From contig CACJRJ010000006.1 in NCBI GenBank assembly GCA_902595725.1, positions 1 to 55,836 of the forward strand: a stretch of DNA of 55,836 nucleotides, given 5' to 3'. The DNA comes from an uncultured Pelagibacteraceae bacterium. GTDB taxonomy: Bacteria > Pseudomonadota > Alphaproteobacteria > Pelagibacterales > Pelagibacteraceae. The translations under genes and the position numbers were made by a program. The notes under the pieces are model-generated. The model did no database searches. It saw only the letters and a list, made by a program, of their open reading frames with translations, and was not told where the DNA came from. Below are positions 27,396 to 36,101 of this stretch, piece after piece (positions within the stretch are counted from its first letter, which is position 1; each line of letters opens with the position of its first letter).

Positions 27396-28046
27396 TTAAA
27401 TATATAAGTTTTTTTTTATATAATTTAATGCAATACTTGAAGCTTCAACTGAAATGTGGTGACCACAGTTTTTGATCATTTTTGTTTCAATATTTATTTT
27501 ATTTCTAATAAGAAAGTCTTTTGCTTCAAGTAAACTATTTGGTGGAACAACAACATCTTCATCACCATGAATTAAAAGCATTTTTGTTTTTGATTTTATT
27601 CTTTTTAAGATATTTTCTTTATTAATTATTTTTCCTGAAAATCCTACAATACAATTAAAATTTTCTTCTGCTGTCAAACCTAAATTAATAGACATCATAC
27701 AGCCTTGGCTAAAGCCAGAAATACAAATTTCTGAATTATTTAATTTATATTCTGATTTAATTTCGTTGATAAAATAGTTTAATTTTTTCTCCGCTTTTAT
27801 TGTCTCTTCAATAATATAAGATGGATCATCTTTTTCTAGATTAAACCATTGAAATCCATCCGGATTAATTGGGCACATTTCATGTCCGTTTGGACAAAAG
27901 AATATTGTTTCAGGTAAAAATCTTTTCCAATTTAATATTAAAGTGCTTATATCGTTACCATCACCTCCATAACCATGAAGCAAAATTAAAGCATTTTTAA
28001 TATTATTATCTGGTTTTATAATTTTTGTATCTAAGCTAAATTTCAT
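27396..28046 (-). CDS. Phospholipase/carboxylesterase-type alpha/beta hydrolase
   Basis: A 216-residue cytoplasmic esterase of the acyl-protein thioesterase/YpfH family. The oxyanion loop is LILLHGYGGDGNDIS (about 21-35). The catalytic triad is the Ser of GFSQGCM (about 110-116), Asp in IHGDEDVVVPP (about 164-174), and His in NCGHHIS (about 192-198). Length matches the family (about 215-225). The gene reads in the same direction as the HNH nuclease and the TlpA protein, 14 bp after the TlpA stop. The substrate is unknown. Confidence 0.88.
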   Translation of the reverse strand: MKFSLDTKIIKPDNNIKNALILLHGYGGDGNDISTLILNWKRFLPETIFFCPNGHEMCPINPDGFQWFNLEKDDPSYIIEETIKAEKKLNYFINEIKSEYKLNNSEICISGFSQGCMMSINLGLTAEENFNCIVGFSGKIINKENILKRIKSKTKMLLIHGDEDVVVPPNSLLEAKDFLIRNKINIETKMIKNCGHHISVEASSIALNYIKKNLYI

Positions 28047-28060
28047 AGGTAAAAAACACT

Positions 28061-28591
28061 TCAGTCATATTTCTGTAACCATTTTATAATTTTTTTATCA
28101 TCAAAATCTACAAATCCAATTACTCTAGCAAACTCTTCTCCTTTTTTATTTATGAAAACTGTAGTTGGTAATCCCCTCAATAAAAATTGATTTGCTAATT
28201 CTACATCTTTGTCAAAATATATTTTTAAATTTTTTATTTTTAATTTTTTATAAAAGTTCTTTGACTTTTCTATTCCATCTCTTCCAATATTTATTGGTAT
28301 TATTTCTAAATTATTAAAAGCTGGGCTCGTTTGCAACCTATCCAAAGATGGCATTTCTTCAATACATGGAGCGCACCATGTTGCCCAAAAATTTATAATA
28401 ACTAGAGAATTTTCAAACCTTTTTAAATTAATTGTTTCATTGTGGATGTTTTTAAAATTTATTTTTTCTAATTTTACTGGATCTTTATGTATAACTAGAT
28501 TTTTTAAATTTGGCTCTTGTATTGCATATGATGAGCTTGATGATATTAGGTATATAAAAACTAAAATAAATTTTAATGTTAAAAATTTCAT
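28061..28591 (-). CDS. TlpA-like thiol-disulfide oxidoreductase
   Basis: A 176-residue periplasmic or membrane-anchored thioredoxin-fold protein. Residues 1-23 are a signal peptide or anchor (FLTLKFILVFIYLI, then a Ser-rich stretch ending YA). The active site is WATWCAPC (C73, C76) and LPTTVFINKKG holds the cis-Pro. Such proteins reduce disulfides during cytochrome c maturation or copper handling. It diverges from argH across 23 bp, an arrangement repeated across alphaproteobacteria. Confidence 0.9.
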   Translation of the reverse strand: MKFLTLKFILVFIYLISSSSSYAIQEPNLKNLVIHKDPVKLEKINFKNIHNETINLKRFENSLVIINFWATWCAPCIEEMPSLDRLQTSPAFNNLEIIPINIGRDGIEKSKNFYKKLKIKNLKIYFDKDVELANQFLLRGLPTTVFINKKGEEFARVIGFVDFDDKKIIKWLQKYD

Positions 28592-28614
28592 TCTAAAGGG
28601 TATAGTTACATAAC

Positions 28615-30009
28615 ATGGTACAAAATAAAAACAATAAGGCTATTTGGAATACAAGAATAAAGAAAGATACATCATCAATTTTTAAAAAAGTTGGTAGTTC
28701 AATTGATGTAGATAAAAGACTATTTAAAGAAGACATTGATGCATCAATTGCCCATGTAGAAATGTTATTAAAACAAAAAATTATATCATTTAAAATTAAA
28801 AATAAGTTAATTTGGGGATTAAATAGAATAAAAAATGAAATTATAAAAAAAAAATTTATCTTTAATTCTAATCTTGAAGATATTCATATGAATATTGAAT
28901 ATAGATTATTTGAGATTATAGGAGAAGATGCTGGATACATTCATACAGGAAGATCAAGAAATGACCAGGTTATTACTGATTTTAAACTCTGGTTGAGAAG
29001 TTCAACTAATGAAATTATTTATCAATTAAATAATTTATTGAAAATTATTTTAAAAGATGCTGAAAAAAATATTGAAACTATAATGCCAGGCTTTACGCAT
29101 CTAAAAAATGCTCAACCAGTTTCTTTTGGTCATTATTTATTAGCTTATGTAGAAATGTTTAAAAGAGATAAGAAAAGATTCCAAAATAATTTAGAAAATT
29201 TATTAGAAAATCCTTTAGGTGTTGCGGCTTTAGTAGGAACAAGTTTTAATATCGATAGAAATTATACATCAAAAAAATTAAAATTTAAAAATCCAACACA
29301 TAATTCAATTGATACAGTTTCAGACAGAGACTTTGTTTTAGATTTTTTGTATTCAGTATCAGTTTGCTCTATACATATTTCAAGACTAGCAGAAGAGTTT
29401 ATAATATGGAATTCTGATGCTTTTAGATTAATCAAGCTTAACGATAAAATAGTTACTGGATCTTCTATAATGCCACAAAAAAAAAATCCTGACCCTCTAG
29501 AGTACCTAAGAGGGAAAACAGGAAATAGTTTTGGTAATCTATTTTCTATGCTTACAATTTTAAAAGGACTACCTCTTTCTTATTTTAAAGATCTTCAAGA
29601 TGACAAAGAGCTAGTATTTAATTCTTTTGATCAACTAAAAAATTCAATTTTAATACTTATAGAAATATTAAAAAATTTTACTCCAGATAAAAAAAGAATG
29701 TATGAATTTGCTAATATTGGATTTACAACATCAACTGATTTAGCAGACTATATTGTTAAATGTCATAACTTACCATTTAGAAAAGCATATCAAATAACTT
29801 CTAAAATTGTAAATTATGCAGAATCAAGAAAGATTAAATTAAATGAATTAACTATAAAAGAATTAAAAAAAATAGAACCTAAGCTTAACGAAGATATTTT
29901 AAAAGTATTTGATTTAGAAAATTCAGTAAAATCGAAAAAATCATATGGAGGTACATCTTTTGAAAATGTTAAGAAGATGATAAAAAAGTATAAAAAAGAA
30001 ACAAAATGA
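28615..30009 (+). CDS. argH: Argininosuccinate lyase
   Basis: The 464-residue last enzyme of arginine synthesis, splitting argininosuccinate to arginine and fumarate as a homotetramer. The superfamily signature GSSIMPQKKNPD at about 282-293 contains the catalytic Ser, and TGRSRNDQV (about 109-117) and MPGFTHLKNAQP (about 154-165) complete the active site. Length is normal. The stop overlaps the start of the small lipoprotein gene (ATGA), which in turn overlaps lysA, so the three are translated as a unit. Confidence 0.97.
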   Translation: MVQNKNNKAIWNTRIKKDTSSIFKKVGSSIDVDKRLFKEDIDASIAHVEMLLKQKIISFKIKNKLIWGLNRIKNEIIKKKFIFNSNLEDIHMNIEYRLFEIIGEDAGYIHTGRSRNDQVITDFKLWLRSSTNEIIYQLNNLLKIILKDAEKNIETIMPGFTHLKNAQPVSFGHYLLAYVEMFKRDKKRFQNNLENLLENPLGVAALVGTSFNIDRNYTSKKLKFKNPTHNSIDTVSDRDFVLDFLYSVSVCSIHISRLAEEFIIWNSDAFRLIKLNDKIVTGSSIMPQKKNPDPLEYLRGKTGNSFGNLFSMLTILKGLPLSYFKDLQDDKELVFNSFDQLKNSILILIEILKNFTPDKKRMYEFANIGFTTSTDLADYIVKCHNLPFRKAYQITSKIVNYAESRKIKLNELTIKELKKIEPKLNEDILKVFDLENSVKSKKSYGGTSFENVKKMIKKYKKETK

Positions 30010-30128
30010 AAAAAAAAATTCTATTAATTCTTATTGTTCTAACTTTTATTGTTTCATGTGGAAAAAAATCTGACCCAGAATATAAAGAGAGTAAAAATAT
30101 ATTTATTAATCTAAAAAAAATTATTTAA
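30006..30128 (+). CDS. lptM: 40-residue LptM-like lipoprotein
   Basis: Residues 1-17 form a lipoprotein signal with basic start (MKKK) and hydrophobic core, ending in the lipobox FIVSC with lipidated C18. The mature part is a short charged tail beginning CGKKSDP. It overlaps the argH stop by 4 bp and the lysA start by 1 bp. A small lipoprotein between argH and lysA is a conserved alphaproteobacterial arrangement, and the E. coli LptM (YifL) also sits beside a lysine-pathway gene (dapF). LptM assists maturation of the LptDE lipopolysaccharide translocon; that role here is an inference from position and architecture. Confidence 0.8.
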   Translation: MKKKILLILIVLTFIVSCGKKSDPEYKESKNIFINLKKII

Positions 30129-31342
30129 TGAAATATAAAAAAAGGCAATTCTATATAGAGAATGTAAGTGCCGAAAAAATAGCAAAAAAATTTGGAACTC
30201 CTTCGTATGTTTACTCATATGATAAAATAAAAAATAATATCAATAATTTTAAAAAGAAATTTAAAACTATAAATCCATTAATTTGTTTTTCAGTAAAGTC
30301 TAACTCTAATTTAAATATTTTAAGTATAATTCATAAATTTGGATTAGGTGCCGATGTAGTTTCAAAAGGAGAACTATTAGCTGCTTTAAAGGCTAAAATT
30401 AAACCAGAAAAAATTGTTTTTTCTGGTGTAGGTAAAACTATAGAAGAACTTAAATTTGCTATAAGTAAAAAAATTCTATTAATAAACACTGAATCAGAAA
30501 ATGAAATTATTGAAATTGAAAAAATTGCAAAAAAAAATAAAAAAAAAATAAATATAGGTATTAGATTAAATCCAGATACGGATGCTAAAACTTTAAAAAA
30601 AATTTCTACAGGAAAAAAAGAAAATAAGTTTGGTTTAACAGAAAAAAAATTTTTAGAGGTTCTTAAAAAATATAAAAACTCAAAATATATTAATATTATT
30701 TGTTTAAGTGTACATATTGGAAGTCAAATTACGAGTCATATACCTTATAAAAATATGTTGAATGTAGTTAATAAAATAATTCAAAAATCAAAATTTAAGT
30801 TTAAGTATATAGATTTGGGTGGTGGAATGGGTATACAATATGAGAATAAATTTAAAAAATTGAATTATTCAAAATATAATAAACTAATAGAATCTTTTTT
30901 GATAAAAAATAATTCAAACATAATTTTTGAGCCTGGGAGATCAATTGTCGGTAACGCTGGGTATTTAATTTCAAAAATTATATATATAAAAAAAACAAAT
31001 TCAAAAAATTTTGTAATATTAGATACAGCTATGAATGATTTAATAAGACCAGCTTTGTATGGAGCAAAACATAGAATTCTACCTTCAAAAATAAATGAAA
31101 CAAAGGTATCAAAAAATCATGAGTTTGTTGGACCAATATGTGAAACTACTGATAAATTCTTAAACGTCACCAGGTATCAAAAAATAAATCAAAAAGATAT
31201 TATTGTTATTTGTGATGTAGGTGCATATGGAATGGTTTTGAGTTCAAATTATAATTTAAGACCAAGACCAGCAGAAATTTTAGTAAATAATAACTCAACC
31301 AAAATTATAACAAAAAGACAAAAGTTAAATAACATTATTTAA
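30128..31342 (+). CDS. lysA: Diaminopimelate decarboxylase
   Basis: The 404-residue PLP enzyme making lysine from meso-diaminopimelate. The PLP lysine is K57 in CFSVKSNSN, HIGSQ lies at about 196-200, a glycine-rich phosphate-binding segment DLGGGMGI at about 234-241, and the second active-site region is GPICETTDK near 336. The fold III barrel plus C-terminal beta domain is complete. The start ATG shares its first base with the lipoprotein stop. It is followed 11 bp later by plsC. Confidence 0.97.
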   Translation: MKYKKRQFYIENVSAEKIAKKFGTPSYVYSYDKIKNNINNFKKKFKTINPLICFSVKSNSNLNILSIIHKFGLGADVVSKGELLAALKAKIKPEKIVFSGVGKTIEELKFAISKKILLINTESENEIIEIEKIAKKNKKKINIGIRLNPDTDAKTLKKISTGKKENKFGLTEKKFLEVLKKYKNSKYINIICLSVHIGSQITSHIPYKNMLNVVNKIIQKSKFKFKYIDLGGGMGIQYENKFKKLNYSKYNKLIESFLIKNNSNIIFEPGRSIVGNAGYLISKIIYIKKTNSKNFVILDTAMNDLIRPALYGAKHRILPSKINETKVSKNHEFVGPICETTDKFLNVTRYQKINQKDIIVICDVGAYGMVLSSNYNLRPRPAEILVNNNSTKIITKRQKLNNII

Positions 31343-31353
31343 CTTTTAAATTA

Positions 31354-32055
31354 ATGATCAAAAGAATACTTTTTCTATTTTTTTTTTATTTTGGAGTTAT
31401 TTTTATTTGTATATTTTTTTTACCAGCTTTAATTTTTCCAAAAAAAATTACATTTTATGGTGGTAAAATTCTTGGATTTTGGTCTAAATTTTGTTTAGAA
31501 GTTTTTTTATCAACAAAAGTGATAGTTAAAGGAAAAGAAAAAATTTTAAATAATGAAAATTTTTTTATTGCATGTGCCCACCAATCACAATTTGAAACAT
31601 TTTTCCTACAGTGGTTATTTAATTCACCGGTTTTTATTTTAAAAAAAGAATTACTAAGAATACCAATTTTTGGATGGTATCTAAAAAAAATAGGTTCTAT
31701 ATCAATTGATAGAAATAAAATTACTAAGGATAATTTAGGTTTTTCAGACCAAATAAAAAAACATACAAGTAATTCAAATAATCCAATAATAATTTTTCCT
31801 CAGTCTACTCGTGTTGATGTTTTAGATAGATCACCATTTAAAAAGGGAGTTAAAAGAATTTATGAAGAGCTGAATATTTTTTGTCAGCCTGTAGCTCTTA
31901 ACTCAGGTAGCGTATGGCCAAAAAATGGGAAATTGAAATTAAATAAAACATTAACTATCTCAATTCTAGATCCTATCAGACCTGGTTTAAATCCAGATGA
32001 ATTTTTAAATTTACTTCAAAAAAATATATATGAAGAGATTGATAAAATAGTTTAA
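31354..32055 (+). CDS. plsC: 1-acyl-sn-glycerol-3-phosphate acyltransferase
   Basis: A 233-residue membrane-bound acyltransferase making phosphatidic acid. An N-terminal hydrophobic segment (about 4-28) anchors it. The catalytic motif is H76-QSQF-E81, an HX4E version of the usual HX4D that is also found in other alphaproteobacterial PlsC proteins. FPQSTR at about 148-153 stands for the usual FPEGTR, with Gln and Ser in place of Glu and Gly. These deviations leave the family clear but mean the acceptor might not be the standard one. It ends 4 bp into the convergent dnaN gene. Confidence 0.87.
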   Translation: MIKRILFLFFFYFGVIFICIFFLPALIFPKKITFYGGKILGFWSKFCLEVFLSTKVIVKGKEKILNNENFFIACAHQSQFETFFLQWLFNSPVFILKKELLRIPIFGWYLKKIGSISIDRNKITKDNLGFSDQIKKHTSNSNNPIIIFPQSTRVDVLDRSPFKKGVKRIYEELNIFCQPVALNSGSVWPKNGKLKLNKTLTISILDPIRPGLNPDEFLNLLQKNIYEEIDKIV

Positions 32056-33164
32056 CCTTTCATTGGCATTACAACATAAATACTATCAAAATCGCTGGGA
32101 TCTTTTATTAAAGCTGGTGAACCAGTATCCTTAAAATAAATTTCAATTTCATCGCCATCTAACTGTGATGCAACATCAATTAAATATCTTGAATTAAAAC
32201 TTATGTCCATATCATGATCAAATTTAACATTTAAACTCTCTTTGCCATCACCACTATTAGTATTATTTACAGAAAGATTTAAAATATCTTTCTCTAGACT
32301 AAACTTCACTCCATCTTTTTTATCCAAAGATACTGAAGCAACCCTATCTACGGAGTCTAAAAAAGATTTTAAATCAACTTGAAGTTTTTTTTGGTTTTCT
32401 TTAGGAATGACCTGAACATAATTTGGAAATTTTCCATCAATTAATTTTGAAATTAAGATACTATTATTTAATTCAAATTTAATTTTAGACTTAATATTAG
32501 AAACTTTAACTTCTCCTTCATAATCTTCAAGTAAAGAGCAAAGTTGAAAAATTGTTTTTTTTGGCAAAATTATTGGATCAAAGTTTATTTTTTCCTTTAA
32601 TCTTACTTTTGAAATAGACATTCTATGACTATCAGTTGCAGCTGCAGTTAAAAAAATTTTATCTTCAATTTGTGTTTGATGAAAAAAAATACCACTTAAA
32701 TAATGTCTGGTTTCATCATTTGATACTGAAAATTTACATTTATTTAAAAGCTTAAGAAGATTTTTTGAATTAATAAAAAATTCATTATCATTAAAATTTT
32801 CATCAGTTAAAGGAAACTCTGATGCACTTATACAATTTAGATTAAAATCAGATTTTTCTGACTCTAAGTGTATTTTATTTTCTCCAATTGTTGAAAAATT
32901 TATTTTTTTTCCTGAAGAAAATTTTCTAACAATATCATACATTATTGAAGAAGACGTTGTAGTTTTTCCTTCTTCTAATACCTCAACATTTAAAATTTTG
33001 TTTATAAAAATTAAATCTAGGTCTGTTGCAGTTATCGTTAATTTTGATTCTGATGCATCTAACAATACATTGGATAAAATAGGTAGTGTACTTCTTTTTT
33101 CAATTACACCTTGGCAATAATTTAATGATTTTTGAAGATCCTGTTGGTTTAGGCTAAATTTCAT
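32052..33164 (-). CDS. dnaN: DNA polymerase III beta clamp
   Basis: The 370-residue sliding clamp, which tethers polymerase III to DNA as a ring of two subunits. It opens MKFSLNQQDLQKSLNYCQGV and shows TLPILSNVLL (about 27-36), TDSHRMS (about 182-188) and the C-terminal YVVMPMKG typical of the beta-clamp end. Three repeated clamp folds fit the length (E. coli 366). Its start overlaps the dnaA stop by 11 bp, suggesting coupled translation in the ancestral dnaA-dnaN order. recF does not follow; plsC converges here instead. Confidence 0.97.
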   Translation of the reverse strand: MKFSLNQQDLQKSLNYCQGVIEKRSTLPILSNVLLDASESKLTITATDLDLIFINKILNVEVLEEGKTTTSSSIMYDIVRKFSSGKKINFSTIGENKIHLESEKSDFNLNCISASEFPLTDENFNDNEFFINSKNLLKLLNKCKFSVSNDETRHYLSGIFFHQTQIEDKIFLTAAATDSHRMSISKVRLKEKINFDPIILPKKTIFQLCSLLEDYEGEVKVSNIKSKIKFELNNSILISKLIDGKFPNYVQVIPKENQKKLQVDLKSFLDSVDRVASVSLDKKDGVKFSLEKDILNLSVNNTNSGDGKESLNVKFDHDMDISFNSRYLIDVASQLDGDEIEIYFKDTGSPALIKDPSDFDSIYVVMPMKG

Positions 33165-34572
33165 TTTCTCTATTGTATAGAATTTTATTCTTTAAATTAT
33201 CAATATTTGAATTTAAATCCTTATCTTCTTGTCTCAATCTTTCAATAGTTTTTACTGAGTGAATAACAGTTGTATGGTCTCTATTCGAAAATGATCTTCC
33301 AATTTCAGGTAAAGATTTTGATGTAAGTAACTTAGTAAGATAAATTGCAGTTTGTCTAGGTCTAACTAAATATCTAGATCTTCTTGCAGATAACATTTCG
33401 TTTTTACTTATTTTAAAAAATTGACAAACTGTAGTTTGTATCAAATCTATAGTTACCTTATTCTCTGATAGATTTAATAGATCCTTTAGAATTGCTTTTG
33501 TTTCAGGTAAAGTTGGTAATTTATTATATATTCTTGAAAATGAAATTATTCTATTTAACGCACCAACTAGTTCCCTTATACTTGTATTTATTTCTGAACT
33601 AATAAATTTTTGAATTTCTTCAGAAAGCTCTAATGGGATTGATTGACTAAATTTAAATTCATCTATTTTTGCTTTAACAATATTATATCTTAATTCGTAA
33701 TCTGGATTTTGAATATCAACAACTAGTCCTCCTGCAAATCTTGATTTTATTCTTTCTTGAATTCGTGATAATTTATTTGGAGCTCTATCTGCTGAGACTA
33801 TTACTTGAGAACCCTTATCAATTAGTGCATTAAATGTATGAAAAAATTCTTCTTGCATTGCTTCTTTACCATTCATAAATTGAATATCATCAATTAATAA
33901 TACGTCAGTATTTCTAAAATAATCTTTAAATTTTACCATTTCGTTAGATTTAATTGACTTTACAAACTGATACATAAATCTTTCTGCAGAAATAAACATA
34001 ACTTTTTTTTTAGATTTAATTTCCAAACCTATAGAATTTAACAAATGTGTTTTTCCCATTCCAACGCCTCCATATAAATATAGAGGATTATAGTGATTAA
34101 GTTCTTCTGAAACTTTTTTTGATGCCTCGAATGCTAATTTATTACTTGGTCCAATTATAAAATTTTCAAATTTTTTGTTTGGATCAATTCTATTATACTG
34201 AAAAAATGAATCTTTTATAAAAGATATGTTTTGATTATCTTCATTATTAATTTTATTAACTTTATTTTCTACGATAGCTTTATTTTTTTTTTGATCAATA
34301 ATTGTAAACTCTATCCTATCAATTTCTTTTTTATGAGTTTTTATAATTTGTAAAATTTGATCAAGATATCTTGAGGTAATCCAGTCTCTTATAAATCTTG
34401 TTGAAACAGAAATTAATATATAATTGTTAAATTCATCAACAAAATCAATTTTTTTTAACCAAGACTCATAAATATCATTCCCTAGTTTTTCCTTCATATT
34501 CAACTGAACTTTTGCCCAGTCTATTTTTTTTATAGAAAAGTTATCTGTTTTTTTATTTAAAATGTTTTTCAT
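33154..34572 (-). CDS. dnaA: Chromosomal replication initiator DnaA
   Basis: The 472-residue AAA+ initiator. Domain I (about 18-95) binds helicase loaders, domain II (about 96-130) is a short flexible linker, domain III has Walker A GGVGMGKTH (168-176) and Walker B LLIDDIQF (225-232), and domain IV ends with the DNA-binding signature FSNRDHTTVIHSVKTI near residue 440. The ATG at 34570-34572 is first in frame. A TATAAT -10 box at 34619-34624 (minus strand) lies about 47 bp upstream. Synteny dnaA-rpsT-mutM is shared with Rhizobiales. Confidence 0.97.
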   Translation of the reverse strand: MKNILNKKTDNFSIKKIDWAKVQLNMKEKLGNDIYESWLKKIDFVDEFNNYILISVSTRFIRDWITSRYLDQILQIIKTHKKEIDRIEFTIIDQKKNKAIVENKVNKINNEDNQNISFIKDSFFQYNRIDPNKKFENFIIGPSNKLAFEASKKVSEELNHYNPLYLYGGVGMGKTHLLNSIGLEIKSKKKVMFISAERFMYQFVKSIKSNEMVKFKDYFRNTDVLLIDDIQFMNGKEAMQEEFFHTFNALIDKGSQVIVSADRAPNKLSRIQERIKSRFAGGLVVDIQNPDYELRYNIVKAKIDEFKFSQSIPLELSEEIQKFISSEINTSIRELVGALNRIISFSRIYNKLPTLPETKAILKDLLNLSENKVTIDLIQTTVCQFFKISKNEMLSARRSRYLVRPRQTAIYLTKLLTSKSLPEIGRSFSNRDHTTVIHSVKTIERLRQEDKDLNSNIDNLKNKILYNRENEI

Positions 34573-34888
34573 GAAAGAAGTCCAATTAAGACCTCTCGGT
34601 AGTTAATGCAATAAATTTATTATATTTTTTAAAAAAAAATAAAATCTGCGCTTGTAAAATTTTTAAGTGAATTTAATTAGCGGTGAAATTGAATTTTTAA
34701 ATAATAAAAATTAAAAAAAATTATTAAAATATTTTTAAATCTAGATGTAGTAATTTTATTAACTATTTTTTTATATTTAGTATATCTTAGAAAATTTATA
34801 TTAAGAGTTGAAAACCATTTATTTTTTTAAAATTAATTAAATTATAAACTAAAAAATTATTAAACTACTTGAAGTTGATTTGATTCAA
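34573..34888. other. 316-bp non-coding gap between rpsT and dnaA
   Basis: No credible reading frame. The sequence is almost all A/T. I see a dnaA -10 box TATAAT on the minus strand at 34619-34624 but only a poor -35 partner. I searched by eye for DnaA boxes (TTATNCACA or its complement) and found none, so an origin of replication is not supported. No hairpin with a T tract is evident after rpsT. Confidence 0.6.
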
Positions 34889-35149
34889 TTATAGAGAGTT
34901 AATTTTTTTTGTTATTCTAGAAATATTTCTTGAGGCATTTTGTCTTTTAATAATGCCTGTTTTCGCAATTTTCATTAACTCAGAATTTAACTTTGGCAAA
35001 TAAGCTAGTGCTTCCTTCTTATTTTTTTCTACTAAGATAGAATTCATTTTTTTCATTGCATTTCTAAATCTACTTTTTCTAGATTTGTTTACAGTAGTCT
35101 GTTTGGATATTCTTCTAATTCTTTTAATTGCTGATTTTGTATTTGCCAT
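34889..35149 (-). CDS. rpsT: Small ribosomal subunit protein bS20
   Basis: The 86-residue helical 30S protein that binds 16S rRNA near the body. It begins MANTKSAIKRIRR, the usual S20 start, and has the basic helices with TVNKSRKSRFRNAMK; the C-terminal GIIKRQNASRNISRI is the family's closing motif. Size matches (84-90 residues). A good promoter lies 10-38 bp upstream, so the mRNA leader would be very short. In other bacteria S20 is autoregulated at translation; nothing in this short leader shows that. Confidence 0.97.
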   Translation of the reverse strand: MANTKSAIKRIRRISKQTTVNKSRKSRFRNAMKKMNSILVEKNKKEALAYLPKLNSELMKIAKTGIIKRQNASRNISRITKKINSL

Positions 35150-35158
35150 ACGCGCGAT

Positions 35159-35187
35159 TGTATAACTTGAGAATTATAAACGGTCAA
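35159..35187 (-). promoter_or_regulatory. Promoter of rpsT
   Basis: On the minus strand TTGACC (35182-35187, 5/6) and TATACA (35159-35164, 5/6) are separated by 17 bp. A TATAAT in the spacer is an alternative -10 box with a poorer -35. If the first pair is used, transcription starts only a few bases before the ATG, giving a nearly leaderless mRNA. Confidence 0.6.
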
Positions 35188-35199
35188 TAGCATAATTGA

Positions 35200-36063
35200 T
35201 TATTTTTGACAAAATTTACAAATAAAAGATGATCTATTAGATATAAATGTCCTAATTATTTTACCTTTACAGTTTTTTCTAACACAATTTTTATTTTCTC
35301 TATTATAAACTTTAAAACTATTTTGGAATAAACCTGAGACTCCTTTTATGTTTTTAAAATCTTTTATCGAAGAACCTCCAAATCTAATAGATAAGTTTAG
35401 TACTAATTTTGAATACTTAGCTAATTGAATAATTTCTTTATTAGTTAATTTTTTTGCTTCTTTAAAAGGATTAATTTTGCTACGAAATAATATTTCATTT
35501 GCATAAATATTTCCAATGCCTGAAACAAAATTTTGATCTAATAAACAATTTTTAATATTTTTTTTTTTATTTAAAAATCTATGTTTTATAAATTTAAAAT
35601 TAAATTTGGAAGATGTTGCCTCAGGACCAAATCTTTGAAAATATTTTTTAAGTTTTTTTTTACTATTTAATAATTTAAAAAAACCAAATCTTCTTGGATC
35701 ATTATAAGTTATAGTAAAATTAGAAAATTTAATTTTAATATGATTATGTTTTTTGGGTAAAAATTTTGAATGATAAAAACTCAAATTAGTTATTTTTTCT
35801 TTTTTTTTATGGTCAATTAAATGAAGTGTTCCTGACATGCCCAGATGTATTAAGCAATAATAATGATTATCTAAAGATAAAATTATATATTTTGAAAATC
35901 TAGAAATATTAGTTATTAATCTTCCTTCTAGAAGACTTTCAAAATCTTTTTGGACTTTGAACCTTAAATTTCTATTCGTAATAATAATTTTTTTTATTTT
36001 TTTGTACTTAATCTTATTATTAAGTGATCGCTTTACTATTTCTACTTCTGGCAATTCTGGCAT
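35200..36063 (-). CDS. mutM: Formamidopyrimidine-DNA glycosylase
   Basis: A 287-residue bifunctional glycosylase/AP lyase that removes 8-oxoguanine. It starts MPELPEVEIV, giving the nucleophile P2 and E3. The helix-two-turn-helix segment has DQNFVSGIGNIYANEILF (about 177-194), and the C-terminal zinc finger has four Cys: NCVRKNCKGK and FICKFCQK. Length matches the family (about 270-290). It diverges from ubiE across 38 bp. Confidence 0.97.
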   Translation of the reverse strand: MPELPEVEIVKRSLNNKIKYKKIKKIIITNRNLRFKVQKDFESLLEGRLITNISRFSKYIILSLDNHYYCLIHLGMSGTLHLIDHKKKEKITNLSFYHSKFLPKKHNHIKIKFSNFTITYNDPRRFGFFKLLNSKKKLKKYFQRFGPEATSSKFNFKFIKHRFLNKKKNIKNCLLDQNFVSGIGNIYANEILFRSKINPFKEAKKLTNKEIIQLAKYSKLVLNLSIRFGGSSIKDFKNIKGVSGLFQNSFKVYNRENKNCVRKNCKGKIIRTFISNRSSFICKFCQK

Positions 36064-36101
36064 TTAAGATTATATTATTATTTTAAATAAAATATTAAAC
36101 T

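Noticed and set aside
34573-34888. Origin of replication next to dnaA
   Set aside because: The gap is AT rich and non-coding, but no DnaA boxes matching TTATNCACA or its complement were found by eye, and in many alphaproteobacteria oriC is not beside dnaA. A GC-skew curve of the whole genome would decide.
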